In this document: one piece after another, positions 10,991-23,009 of the stretch
How the letters are laid out: every line of letters begins with the position of its first letter
Position numbering within the stretch: the first letter of the stretch is position 1
Assembly: GCA_013350335.1 (NCBI GenBank)
Contig: CM023540.1
Location: 62,183,195-62,247,194, forward strand
DNA from: Chimonanthus salicifolius
Lineage: Eukaryota; Streptophyta; Magnoliopsida; Laurales; Calycanthaceae
Direction: 5' to 3'
Length of the DNA stretch: 64,000 bases
The notes under the pieces: generated by a model
The model's input: only the letters and a program-made list of their open reading frames with translations
Told to the model about the DNA's origin: nothing
Database searches by the model: none
Program-made: the position numbers and the translations under genes

Positions 10991-11575
10991 TTTCCCTGTC
11001 GATTTGAAGGCTATGATGTGAGTGAGAGGGTGTACTCCGATGAGAAATATGGGTGGTCAGGCACTCTGTTTCTGTGTTTTCCTCTCTTTTCCTTTATTCT
11101 CTTTTCCATTCGTTTTCCCTTCTTTTTATCATCAGTTTTTGCTATCCCCAGACTCTTAATGAAGTTCTTGAAAACTGAAGAGGCATCGTAAATACCTATG
11201 CATGGAAAAACGAACAGTTTGGACTATGGTAGATAGAGCGTCTACTGAAGATGTTTAGTCTACTCGACACATCGACAAAACCCATTTGATTATCTTTTCC
11301 ACCAATACATCGACCACGTCGATGTATCCTTTGAACAACTTATACTTCGGGTTTAGATCTCAGTTTTCCTCGACACATCGATCCAGTTGATGTATCGTCT
11401 GGAAACATGGAACTTTGCCGACACATCGACCAAGTCGATGTATCATCCAAGGAAACTTTAGTTTCCCTTTATTTCTTTTAATAAACATTTATATTATTTG
11501 GCCCACAACCATATATTTCATTTATATGATAAATAAATTACATAATAAGAGGACTTAAAATTCCGGGTCCTTACA
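10991..11575 (-). mobile_element. LTR fragment with TCGACACATCGA motifs
   Basis: The fragment ends at TTCCGGGTCCTTACA (11575), a minus-strand LTR edge. It contains several copies of an ATCGAC(C/A)..GTCGAT type motif (11265-11450), as does element B's LTR. The left part is cut by the insertion of element A at 10990. Confidence 0.6.
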
Positions 11576-12864
11576 CATCGTAGTCTAATACGTGGAGTGT
11601 TATACTCTTACACATATCCAATGAGATTTTTCCACTACTATTGTACTCAACGTCACACAATTCCATGTGGTCTACATCACTCCATCATATCACAATCACT
11701 CATATCAATCTATGAGTTTCAAAAGACATCCTCAAATATCAAACCAATCCATAAGTCTCACTCATAGACACCTATCATAATCAAACTCAACATAGCACAC
11801 CCTTGCATAACATGTTAATAATTCACATGTAATGGGATCTCAACCAATTTGACTGGTCTGGCTAAGTTCTTCGGGGCATTTTAAATTCCAGAACCAGTGT
11901 TAGTCCTTGGCCACAATTGCGTCATACCACAATGTCCCAATTACATAAATGACATATCATGAGATCAACATTTCATAATATCATATTTTTCACAAAACAA
12001 AACATCACATAGTTGAAAATACATATGAATTAAAGTAAAATAATTCAAATCATGATTATAAAATCCACATTATCATAACATGTTTTCAAAAAAAGAATCC
12101 AAAGCATAGTTAAATAATCAAACCATCATCTAATTAAATTAATTAATGTAAATAAAACATTGCAATCCCTACCTCAAAACTGATGAAATTGATACTATCC
12201 GGGAGAGTTTTGGCAAAGTCTCGGCTCTTTCAAAAATTTCACCAAAACTTACTTTTGCAAAGAAACAACGTAGGAAAAAGAGTGAGAAAGGGAAGATGAA
12301 GAATAATAAAGGAAGGAGATGGGACAACAATTGCAATGGATTCATGAAAGAAAATTCCTTGCCTTGGGTTTGCTTAAATAGGCAAACGAAGGTGGTTATA
12401 CAACTGGATTAGCTGCTTGTAAGTTACTTATAGGAGAGGAGCTTATAAGGTCCTTGTAGTAGCTTATGCAGATGCTTGTAGGACAAGAGCTTGTAAGCTC
12501 CTAGCCAACCGATACAAAGGATAACATATTTTCATGTGTATTATATTCTGTACTTCTTAATATTATCCTTATTATTTAGAAAATAAAGGGGTTTAAGTAA
12601 AACAATTCACCCGGTTCAAATGATTGAGTTTAAAAAATCAATGAAGCTATAAAAATCTAGGGATGAATATATTTCAAAAACCCGTCGATTTTAACAAAAA
12701 CGATGTATTTTTTATTTTAATCAACTTTTGAAGTATCTGTTAGCGGAAATCTGATTTCACAGTCACATTTGAAAAATCTATCTTACCAATGAGTATTAAA
12801 GCCCGAACATGATTATTTGCACGAAATCACACAATTAGGCTTAATTTTGGGTCAAGGTATTACA
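11576..12864 (-). mobile_element. Unassigned LTR-like fragment
   Basis: The fragment is AT-rich and noncoding, and ends GGGTCAAGGTATTACA at 12864. A related edge (GAGTCAGGGTATTGCA) occurs at 15092-15107. No coding region or second terminus is visible. It is described as LTR-like only from its TTACA edge and context. Confidence 0.4.
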
Positions 12865-12999
12865 CAATATTTTCTTATAAATTTTAGACTTTCAAATGTA
12901 TTTTAAGATAAAGGTTTTACAAAATGGGACTTTTAAAGGGGTTAAAATATCTGAAAAATCGGATAATAAATAAAACTAACAATGAACTCCATTGAATTT
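12865..12999. other. Flank of solo LTR C1, no recognisable feature
   Basis: AT-rich sequence that continues after C1 at 14856. Nothing coding is seen. Confidence 0.4.
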
Positions 13000-14855
13000 T
13001 GAAAGTCCCCTTTCACGGTGCTAGAACAACATGATTGACCCTATAGAGATTGAATAGGTCAATCCCATTTTTATAGGGTTTATAAATTTCTTAATTATTT
13101 AAAGTTTTAGTGCAGCGGAATATTTATCAAGAGATTTGTTTAGTGTGATAAATTATTTTTTATTACTTAAAAGATCACGCTAAAATCAGAACCCGTCACA
13201 TATTACTTGATTATCAATGCTTGAGCTCAATGTATAGATAGAGATAATCAAATGCAAAGAGATGTGTGTTGAAAAGAGTGCTTAATTACGAAACACAACA
13301 ACACAAATATCAAACACCATAAAACCAACTTAAAGTGGTTCGGTTAGCCAACCTATATCTACTGTTAGGACAACTCAACCTTGAGTTATCCCAAAATCCA
13401 CTATGTGGGGACTTACACCCTCACAATTAGAGTAGGAATTCCACCTCAGTCAATCGGCTGGGAATTTCACCCACCACTGTAGAATAGGAATTCCACCTAT
13501 CCATTTGGCAGGGAATTTCACCCACCACTTTGTCAGAGATGACGCTCTAGAGTTTTTTATAGTGGTTCTGGAGCAAATCCCCCTTAATCTACTTTCGGGA
13601 CAAAGGTTTTAAAATAAAATTAAAACCAAGAAGCACTTTTCTTTGTAGCTCTATCTCTTGATGTGTGCTTCTTCAAGATCCACCCAATGTGTGCCAACGT
13701 TCCGTCTTGTAGCTGTCGTAAAGCAATCACAATCCAGGGCATCAAGCAAACTAGTTTTACCAAAGGTTTCCTAGTTTATTATCATTTGTCCTCTCTCTCA
13801 CACAAACTCAATCTATATGATTGGTTGTATTTGATTCCCCAAGTGTAAGCACGAGAGAGAGAGAAAGTGATCATTCTGTTGACCCTTGCTTAATCTCATC
13901 AATAATAATGAGGGTCCAACTGATTTGCCAAAGGATACCAACTAGTTGCATGAAGATTGGTTTATATAGAGAAGACAACCAGTTGTAGCAACAGTAATGT
14001 ACCGACAGGTCGGGCGCACCGAGGGGTAGGTGACTAGAAATGTTACTGTTCAACAATCCGACCGTTGCGTATTAATACACTCCCAACGGTAATATTTTTT
14101 CTAGGTCGACATGTCGGTGTCGCCGATGGGCCGACAATCGGCACCTAGAGGTCGGTGCATATGAGGGACTCGGTCTGAGGCAACACCATGCTGACAGTAG
14201 TTCCAAGTCTAGAAACCTGTCTTACCCAGAACGACTTGTTGCCCTTTACCGAAGGGTCGGTCCTGGTACTCTCGATCGGTCTTGAATTACCGATATGTCA
14301 GTTTTCTCGAGAGCCCACCTAAGTTCTAAGTTCTAGAAGTCATAAAACTTATAGAAGAGTCGTTGACCACGAGGGGTCGTTTCAGCCTTTCACCGAGGGG
14401 TCGGTGCATATGAGACTCTCGATCAGAGGCTTTCCCATAATGATAGTTCTATGATCCAGAACCTATGTCAATCTGGTCGACCAGTCTTTGACCTCGATGG
14501 GTCGATCTTATCTCTACCGTGGGGTCGGTGAGAACGACTGGTTTAGCTGAGTAAAACCAAATACATATTTCCAAGTTGGGTTCCAATTCACTGTCAAACA
14601 TCTTCTCTAGGCTTTTTGTGATTTTACCATTTGTTCAACTAAACCTAGGGATGGTCCTCTCTAAGGTGTGGGTACCACCTAAAGTCATCTATGGCTATAA
14701 TACATGTTTTGTGATTGCCATAACGATGAGTTTCAATCCGGTGGAGCATAATCTTCACTCTTGATTACTTTGGGTCTTCAAGCTTCTAACAAGTGCGTCT
14801 TCCCAAGTCATGAAATTGACAAACTAGAAACTCGGCCAAGCCGGGACACTAACAA
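13000..14855 (-). mobile_element. Solo LTR C1 (family C)
   Basis: The minus-strand LTR runs from TGTTAGTGTCCCGGCTTGG (edge at 14855) to ..GTTCTAGCACCGTG..ACTTTCA (edge at 13000), 1856 bp. It is homologous to C2 and C3. Imperfect TSDs AATTT (12995-12999) and AATTC (14856-14860) point to an older insertion. The minus-strand TATATAAA at about 13961-13968 is a likely TATA box. The superfamily is not settled: the CCCCCCCTCTAGG-like 3' edge seen in C2 and C3 resembles some Copia LTRs, but no internal coding region is present. Confidence 0.8.
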
Positions 14856-15455
14856 ATTCGTTATTTGAAAATAATAAGTGTGTGTGAATTTGACAAAGCA
14901 AATATCCCAAACGAGTGGTTTTTCATAGTAAAATAGTTCTATGATCATTTTACAATAAAATTATAAATGAGATATAGATATTTACGATTCGCCTACTTGG
15001 ACTTTTCAGAAAGCCCACTCAGTAATCTTCGCTATTAGCCGAACACAAAACACATTTAACGGTACAAAATTACACAATTAAGCCTAACTACGAGTCAGGG
15101 TATTGCAATAACGTATTATGAAAGTAAAATATTTTAATTTAAAAATGATTTTAAAATCTATATTTAGATTCAACCATTATTTTTTATAATTTTATATAAA
15201 AGATATTTATTTTTTCTATAATTAAGTGGATAAAAATTATTCAAATAATATAACCCTTGTTCAAGAGACACATGTTAGAAAAATAGCCAAACCATACAGA
15301 GGTGCGTGAGATCTAGGGTTGAAACTCAGGCATGTCGGGTTGGGTTTTAATTGTCCCAACCAACTCATATCAAATTTTATTAAACCCGACTCGAATTGTT
15401 GACCCAAAATACTCAACCCGAACCGACCCAAATTTGTAATCCAACTCATCTCGAT
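14856..15455. other. Noncoding flank, LTR edge and GGGTTGGG/CCCGA-rich stretch
   Basis: 14856-15107 resembles the end of the fragment at 12600-12864 and stops at GGGTATTGCA. 15110-15260 is very AT-rich. 15320-15455 is a low-complexity CAACCCGACCCGAAC type stretch that continues on the other side of the TRIM (16050-16100). No gene is supported. Confidence 0.4.
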
Positions 15456-16044
15456 TGTAACGACCCAACCCGAATACAGGGGTTAGGGCTTGACTCAGTG
15501 TGATATTGTCCGCTTTGGGCCTCGCACACAAGCGAGCCCGTACGGATTTGCATTTGGGCCCGGGCCCACCTGGGCCGGCCCAAAACGCGTCACATGAGTA
15601 CAAGGGAGGCCACCCACTTAAATTCCCCAAATTTTCCTCCTCTATTACCGATGTGGGACTTCTTCCCACATCGGTGGGTAGGGGTTTCACAATCACCCCC
15701 CCTAAAGCCTCGAGCCGTCCCCGGCTCGTCTCCGGTCCAGCTCAACAACTCTAGGGAAGGAGGAAGGCCCACACAGTCCAAGTGTAGAACCTCGGCTCTG
15801 ATACCATTTGTAACGACCCGACCCGAATACAAGGCTTAGGGCTTGACTCAGTGTGATATTGTCTGCTCTGGGCCTCGTACACAAGCGATCCCTCACGGTT
15901 TTGCATTTGGGCCCGGGCCCACCTTGCCTGGGCCAAAACGCGTCACATGAGTACAAGGGAGCCTATCCACTTAAATTCCCCAAATTTTCCTCCTCTACTA
16001 CCGATGTGGGACTTCTTCCCACATCGGTGGGTAGGGGTTTCACA
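15456..16044 (-). mobile_element. Complete TRIM (miniature LTR retrotransposon)
   Basis: Two direct LTRs of 236 bp each (15456-15691 and 15809-16044) start TGTAACGACCC and end GGGGTTTCACA. They enclose a 117 bp interior. Beside the right LTR, the minus strand reads TGGTATCAGAGCCGAGG (about 15793-15806), an initiator-Met tRNA PBS. Beside the left LTR, CACCCCCCCT gives a minus-strand polypurine tract. Flanks TCGAT (15451-15455) and TTGAT (16045-16049) are a 4/5 TSD. There is no coding capacity, so mobilisation would have to be in trans. The LTRs carry the GATATTGTCCGCTTTGGGCC, AAAACGCGTCAC and GATGTGGGACTTC blocks known from widespread plant TRIM families. Confidence 0.92.
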
Positions 16045-16309
16045 TTGATGCTGACCCGACTCGACCCGACTGATACCTGAGTGTTGACCCGACCCTGATC
16101 TGCAACGACAAATGGCAAAAGCAAATACCCATATGCACAAAACAATTTCCATGGAAAGGCATAGCAAAATTGAGAAACTCTCAAGCAATGAGAATCTAAA
16201 TCAAACCAAAATCACCATTTCCTAACTTGGGTGGGTCTGAAAAGGATATAATATGGCCCAGCCATCCTAACACAGGACCTTTTCGTTAGGAGACATGGGT
16301 TTTGAAAAT
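16045..16309. other. Noncoding flank of TRIM
   Basis: A CCCGACTCGACCCGAC low-complexity stretch, then unrecognised sequence. No gene is seen. Confidence 0.4.
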
Positions 16310-17370
16310 TTCATGTGAAAAGTCTCCGATTTCCGCCGCTCCCGTCGGTCTCCTTAGCCTCCTCTCTCCTTCCTCTTGATCTTTGATAGGTCAAGACTCT
16401 TGATTAATGGTGGCAATACCCAACCCTAGAATCAGCCATAGTAGGGTTTGTGTGAGAGAGAGAGAGAGAAAAATCATGAGAGGAGAGATGTTAAACCCTA
16501 ACCTTAGAGTGATTTCCCCCAAATTTCCACTTCTTTCTTCTCTCCTTCTCTTCTATTCTCCTTAACTCTCTTCCTCTCCTTCCTTAGAGCATGCGACAGC
16601 AATGGAGAATGGGAGGAGTTTGTGAAGAAAAGATGAGAATGAGATAACCAATAAGACTTATCTCCATTTTTCACTTAAATTTAATGATCCCACCAACCTT
16701 AAGATATTTTATTTGCTTTATGGTGGTGGTTATCCAAACCACCACCCAAGCCCAACGTTTTTAACATTTTGAGGTGGGGTAGCTTGGTCTCCATTTGACC
16801 AATCTAACCCCATGTAGCCACCAACTTATTAATTTAAGTATTTAATTAATTTGATAATTAACTTAGGTTAATTCATTTTTATTTAACCTAATTCCCATTA
16901 TTCCACCCATGGTTGACCAAGTCAACCATGGTGGCCGGCCCCACCAATATTGGTCCACATGCCACCTCATTTGATGAGGTGGAGGTGGGTCCCAATTGGC
17001 CATGTCACTTAGGCCTAATTAATACTAACTTAGGTGATTAAAAATCAATTCAACCCACTTCCCTTATTGGATCACCATTGGGCCCATGGCCCAATAAGTT
17101 CTCTCATATCCATTTACCTTAGAGTTTGCATTATTTTGACCCATTAAGTCCCAAATGGGTATTGGGCCCAATTTGTCTATCCTTGGCCCAATTTGACCAT
17201 CATTGACCATTAAGATAAATTAAATCCAATACATAACCCATTGGGCCCTAGTTGGGCCTTTGTCCACATTTTGATCCATTTACTATCTATTCCATCCAAT
17301 TTCCAATTTCCACCATAAAAGAATAAATAATAACACATATATATTACTTTACAACTTTCAGGCCATTACA
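16310..17370 (-). mobile_element. Truncated Tekay-type LTR fragment
   Basis: The fragment ends in CAGGCCATTACA (17370) and is homologous to about 5900-7328 of the solo LTR. It has a CT/GA-rich block (16450-16470), purine-rich exon-like sequence (minus strand) and GGTTGACCAAGTCAACC inverted repeats. The match stops close to where the splice-donor-like site would be. Confidence 0.65.
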
Positions 17371-17548
17371 TCAACCATTATTGACCAATTAAATGAATTC
17401 CATCCAACCCATGGTCCATTGGACCATACTTGGGCCTTTGCCCAAATTTTGATTCACTTAACATTTATTCCACTAAAATTCTCAATTTCCATCATTAAAA
17501 TAAATAATGACCACAGATATACTGATTCACAAATTCCGGGTCATTACA
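17371..17548 (-). mobile_element. LTR end fragment inserted in gag of element E
   Basis: The fragment matches 7150-7328 (CCATGGTCCATT..GGCC..CTTGGGCCTTTGCCC) and ends CCGGGTCATTACA at 17548. Directly beyond it gag coding sequence resumes, so it interrupts element E. Its left part is replaced by the fragment at 16310-17370. Confidence 0.65.
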
Positions 17549-18840
17549 TTGTTGGCCTCGCATCACCTCACAAGAGAGGCAGCACGTTGGTGGATCTAGG
17601 AGCCCCTTCAAGCCGCAGCCTTAAGGGATTGGGATACCTTTCGCCAAGTGTTTTTGGCTAAGTATTTTCCATCAGTAGTCAAGGAAGCCAAGAGCATTGA
17701 GTTCGCCAACCTAGTACATGGTGATGACACAATTATTCAGTATGAGGCCAAATTCTCTGAGTTGTGTCACTTCGTACCAGAGATGATTGCGACTGATCTG
17801 TTGAAAGCACGCCGTTTTGAGTAGGGGTTACATCCAGTGATTGCTCATGTGGTGGTTACTGCGAGAAGCACTATCTATGCTGAAGTGGTGCAGAAGGTGA
17901 TCTTAGCTGAGAGCACCGCACTCCGGAGCAGCGGGATGGTTTATCAGTCGACATCAATTTGTGCCCCCAGGCAGAGTAAAGGTTTTGACAAGAAAAGAAA
18001 GAGTCCATCCATCCTCCCGAGTCAGAGGTTACCTTTGGGCCCACATCAACAGATTCAGACTGTGCCAGTGTTAGGTGGCCATCCCAGGAAGTATGTGTGT
18101 TTCCATTGTCAGCAAGCAGGCCACACGAGGAGGGACTGTCCTCAGCTTTAGGGACATGCTCAGGGCTAGGCTCGGGGCCTTCAGTGCTACACTTGTGGTG
18201 GGACAGGACATTTCGCCAGAGACTGTCCTCAGGATAGAGGTCAGGCCGCGGCGGTGGTATCCTAGCGAATGATCATGCCAACCCCCGCCCATGTGCAGGT
18301 GATGCCTGGTGCCCCTACAGGCTGGGGTGCAACACCTCCTCTGAGAAGCAGAGGTCGTGGCAGACCCAGACCATTGATCCGTGGCAGAGCTTACACCATC
18401 ACCCAGCATCCAGAGGAGTATGCACCACCGATAGTAATGCAGGGTATGTTAGTCCTTCAAGGTGCGTGGTGTAGAGTTTTATTTGATTATGGTGTTTCAC
18501 ACTCCTTTATTGCCTTGAATTTCGCTGTTAGTTTTGGTTTAGTGGTAGAACTGGCAAGGACCTTTATCTCGGTCAGTACATCGTTGGAGGTGACAGAAGT
18601 CGTAGATCAGATTTGTCAGTCGTGTGCCTTGACCATTGGAGGGGTAGTGTTGGAGTTTGATCTGTGGGTTCTAGAGATGTCAGGTTTTGATGTCATCTTG
18701 GGAATGGACTGGTTACCCTTCCATCAAGTCACCCTAGACTGCTATCATAGACAGGTAGCGAGTCGTACATCGCAGGTGATTTGTTCATTGAGAAGTTCAG
18801 TTTGGCCTTCAGTCCGAAAGTTGAGGAATTGTGAAGTCTA
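17549..18840 (+). pseudogene. Element E: decayed gag C-terminus and protease
   Basis: The gag signature LLASHHLTREAARWW is readable at the start. Two zinc knuckles follow in different frames: CFHCQQAGHTRRDC near 18097-18138 and CYTCGGTGHFARDC near 18189-18230. An aspartic protease region (18269-18840) includes RVLFDYGVSHSFI, where the catalytic DSGAS/DTGAS motif has become DYGVS, and DVILGMDWLPFH. Stops and frameshifts separate the pieces. The N-terminal gag is lost to the LTR fragments on the left. Confidence 0.8.
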
Positions 18841-20046
18841 GTGGCCAGTTTGAGTTGGGAAGGTTCGGGACCAGCAGGTGTCAAGATGCCTCGTGTGGTT
18901 CAAGAGTTTCCAGACGTTTTTCCAGAGGCTCTCCCCGGATTACCACCATGCAGAGAGGTAAAGTTCATCATTGATCTGCTACCCGGTACAACATCTATCA
19001 TTATCACTCTCTATCGAATGGCACCGGCAGAGACTTTGGAGTTGGAGAAACAACTCAGGGTGTTAGAGACCTTTGACTTCATTCAGCATAGCACTTCATC
19101 TTGGGGGTGCACCGGTAGTCTTTGCCAAGAAGAAAGATGGCTCCATGAGATTGTGCAATGACTATCGGTAGTTGAACAGAGTTACAGTAAAAAACACTGT
19201 ATCCATTGCCAAGAATTGATGACTTGTTTGACCAATTGAGAGTGTCTAAGTGCTTCTCTAAGATAAACCTTCGTTCAGGTTATCATCAGGTGAGGGTGCA
19301 GGAGCGTGACATTGAGAAAACCACCTTCCGCACTTGTTTTGGGCTCTTTGAGTTTGTGGTGACTAATGCCCTAGCGACTTTCATGGACCTAATGAACAAA
19401 ATATTCAGGCCATATCTGGACCAATTTGTAGTGGTGTTCATCGACGACATCTTGATATATTCAGCATCAAAAGAGGATCAGGAGCAACATCTGAGGACAA
19501 TACTTCAAGTCTTGAGGGAGCACAAGCTTTATGCGAAGTACAACAAGTGTGAGTCTTGGTTGCCAGAGGTTCAGTTTCTTGGGCACGCCATGTCAGCTGA
19601 TGGTGTGGCTGTAGATCCGGCTAAGGTTGAGGTTGTTCTGAGTTAGGAACAACTACAAAGTGTGACTGAAATCCGCAGTTTTTTGGGTCTTGCGGGTTAC
19701 TACCGGCGGTTTATAGAGGACTTCTCCAAGATCGCCACACCCATGACAAAGTTGACCCGCAAGGATGTGCAATTCGTTTAGGACAAAGCTTGTGAGACAA
19801 CCTTTCGGAGATTGAAGGAGAATTTGACATCCGCCCTAGTGTTGATAGTACCAAAGAGAGGTCATGGCTATGCGGTCTACTGTGATGCTCTTGGGCTGTG
19901 TTTTGATGCAAGATGGAAAGTTGGTAGCTTATGGTTCAAGACAACTTAAGACCCACGAACAGAATTATCCTACTCATGACTTGGAGTTAGTGGCTGTAGT
20001 TTTTGTACTTAAGGTCTGGAGACATTATTTATATGGGGAGGGGTTC
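18841..20046 (+). pseudogene. Element E: decayed reverse transcriptase and RNase H N-terminus
   Basis: The RT start (VVQEFPDVFPEALPGLPP..) lies at 18890-19110. The RT core at 19206-19646 has [18 protein letters not shown] and the catalytic FIDDILIYS intact, but the MPFGLTNAP block is shortened to [10 protein letters not shown] frameshift or stop lies between about 19100 and 19200, and another stop at 19644. RNase H begins near 19865 (VYCDA..) and reads to ..WRHYLYGE, where a solo LTR is inserted. The order PR-RT-RH and the motif set are Ty3/gypsy. Confidence 0.85.
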
Positions 20047-21079
20047 TGTAACGCCCCGCCCTTTTTCACTATGCTTTCCAAAAATCAGAGTCTATTTTAT
20101 TATTATTATTATTTTTAAAGAGTGATACAGAGCGAGACAGTCACGACGCGAGCTAAGTCTGAACTTCTAAAGTCCGACCCTTAACTGGTCAACCCTATGT
20201 GTGCATGGACTAAGTCCATAAACGGTTCACACATAACAATGAAAACATGCGGATTAAAATCATAACTGTGGAATTATAATAGAACTTAATTCTATTCCAT
20301 TTTAGATAGCAAAGTACGTCAAGTCTTTAATCATAATTAACATAACATAATTATCCAAATAAACATCCAACCATAGCAAAATATCTAAATTATTACATGC
20401 CCGAAGTCTAGTTACTCAAATTACAAGTCCATAAGTACCTTAATCAAAATATAAACTAAAAACATCCAAGCTCCTATGCTTGGCCCTTTTCGCGTTTCTC
20501 GTTCCCCTCGTTTCCTGTATCATCCACTAGGGTAGAAGTAGGGTGTTAGAATAACGCGCTCAGTAGGTATTCCATTAGGGTCTATACCTGGTTAGTACAA
20601 ATCATATGTAATATTATAATGTCAAAAACCATATAAACCATGTCCATGTCATGATGTCAAATGTAATGAGTCCCACCCATCACAAGTACATATAAGTACC
20701 CCCACATAGGTCTTTCGGACACCCTGATGGAGTGTGGCCCCTCCGGTTTCTTCTTGATGGAAAAGCACATCAAGGTATCCCACATAGGTTTTTCGGATGC
20801 CCCGACGGAGTGTGACCCCTCCGGTTACATATCCTTCACCCCATGCCATGCATGAGATGCTAATGAAACACATGCTATTTTATATTGTAAACATAGCATT
20901 AAAACCTCACAATTGAAACATATCTTTTACAACGTAAATTCATCAAAACAAGATAAAAACATTGTACATAAACCCATGGTTTCAAAGAGGTGGAATCCTA
21001 CTAAAGACCAATAACGTGTCCTTGCGCTTTCGTCCGGTAACCGCTCACGTTCGTACACACCTTGTGAGGTCCCAGTTAC

Positions 21080-22228
21080 CTTATAATATATCAATCAATT
21101 AAAACCATGTCCCATTTGATTTACAACAATGTCTAAGTCCATTAACCCAACTTGTGGGGTTCGGCCATACACCATGGCCGAACCTCACTTACTAGGTTTT
21201 AGTCCCTCCCTTGGTTTATTAATCAATAACCCCTAAGTTAATCATTTAATCACTTAGCAATTAATCATCTACCATTGGTAGCCACCTAAGACCATAAAAC
21301 ATTCCTCATGGGGTTCGGCCATACACCATGGCCGAACCCATGATCCATCACTTTCACCCTTTATTACATCCATGCCATCGCTTAATCTATGGCTGTCCAT
21401 TTTATTCATTTAAAATATGCTTAGGCTAATAAATAACCCACTAACAAGATTCATGGGGTTCGGCCATACACCATGGCCGAACCCATGATCTTTCATTTTT
21501 AGCCTATATTACAATATTGCCATTACCTCCAGCAACTTATGTTTGGGTTCCAAAACATAGGTCCATTCAATTTCTTACCCCAAGTCCAAGAGTGGTCCAT
21601 ACATAATTCATTCACCATTTACAACCTTCATTCATTTAGACGTATTAGATCCATAAATGACCCATAAAATTGGTTCATGGGGTTCGGCCATACCCCATGG
21701 CCGAACCCATGATGTCTTATTTTTCCCATTTTCTCCTTAACGTGGTTTACATTCTTAGGTCCATATTCAAAGTCCCTCTACAGAGGTTTAACCATACATT
21801 TAGGTTCATCTTTTACATATTCAAAATCAATTAAATTTAACAGCACCATCCATAAAACATAACCAATGTTCCTCCATGGGGTTCGGCCCTACATCATGGC
21901 CGAACCCTATGGTTCATCAACTTCTCTTAAACCATTTAAATCCTTTTAAACCTTTTAAAAATCATAAGCATTCATCTATGATTTTCCATTCTTTAAATCC
22001 ATTATAATTCACTAATATCCTTTTCATGGGGTTCGGCCATACCACATGGCCAAACCCTATGGTTCCTTACTTCCTCTTGAACATCATTTAATCCCATATA
22101 AATTCCTTAACAACTTTCCATGGCTGAACCCTATGGTTCATCCTTGGGTTTTTTATCCATAATAAAATTAGGGTTCGGCCATTGCCTTGACCCTCTTTTC
22201 TTATTTATGAAATTTATCGAGCACTTAC
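21080..22228 (-). other. Candidate LTR intron in solo LTR of E
   Basis: On the minus strand the segment starts GTAAGTGCTC at 22228, directly after GGAGTCGCGGAATCG, and ends ATATTATAAG at 21080 before GTAACTGGGACC. It is 1149 nt long. Element A's LTR has GGAGTCGCGGGACCG joined directly to GTAACGGGACC, i.e. this segment is exactly absent there. The short direct repeat GGTAA at both edges allows a microhomology deletion as an alternative. Confidence 0.5.
21156..22059. repeat. Spaced palindrome array, copy 3
   Basis: Palindromes lie at about 21157-21186, 21310-21339, 21455-21484, 21679-21708, 21879-21908 and 22027-22056, with partial copies near 22119 and 22168. Confidence 0.9.
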
Positions 22229-22399
22229 CGATTCCGCGACTCCTCCGATTTTCCTTCGCTCCGATTTGTTCTTCCGATCCTTTCCTTCCTTAGCCTCTTC
22301 CTCCTTTCTTCTTACTTCTTTGGTCGAGAGTGAGACTTGAGAGAGAAAGGGAGAGTTCGGCCTTGAGTGTGTATGCCATGCGCCCTTTGCTACCTCTCC

Positions 22400-22405
22400 T
22401 TTATA
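22400..22405 (-). promoter_or_regulatory. Putative TATA box of long LTR
   Basis: Minus-strand TTTATAAAGG is followed about 55 bp downstream by a CTCCCTTTCTCTCTC pyrimidine patch, then purine-rich leader, then the GTAAGT site. Plant core promoters often have this TATA plus Y-patch order. Confidence 0.45.
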
Positions 22406-23009
22406 AAACTTCCAATAGGTCCTATATTTAAAAGATGCCGACCCTTCAATTTAGCACCTTCCTAGCCGTTTTTAACCAAGGAAAGGACCCCTTTTTAAAG
22501 AGATTTAGCGCATCATCTTGGATGCGCATATCTCATATATGGCCAAGACACCTATGTTTAATTTTAGACATCTTCTTTATTTAGGATTAGGCAATCAGAT
22601 GTCATTGCCTAATCCCAACTCATCCATGCGTGTGTCTCATCTTAGGACAATCCTAAAATCTTTTTGTGATCCGTGTGTCATCGTCATCCAGACAATCCCT
22701 TAATTATAGACATAATGCATTACCATTTTAATTCAGCCCCATTTAATTAGGCTTGAACTAACTTGGTGGTCAACCAAGTGAACCACGACCCATTCGGTCC
22801 CAATTGAGCATTTTGACCCAAATAACAATACTGACCCAATTAAATGCGCCTTACCCATTTATTTTAAATTGGACCTTATACCATAACCGTTGGGTCCTAA
22901 TTGGGCCATTGACCCAACACCTTACCCGTCTAAGGCTCATATCCTTTAATTCACAATTAAAATGGCAAATTCCGTAAATATTGATAACATGGAATTATGA
23001 AGTGTTGTA

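Noticed and set aside
15370..16188. Several 60-108 codon ORFs on both strands
   Set aside because: They are shadows of the GC-rich TRIM LTRs and occur twice because the LTRs are direct repeats.
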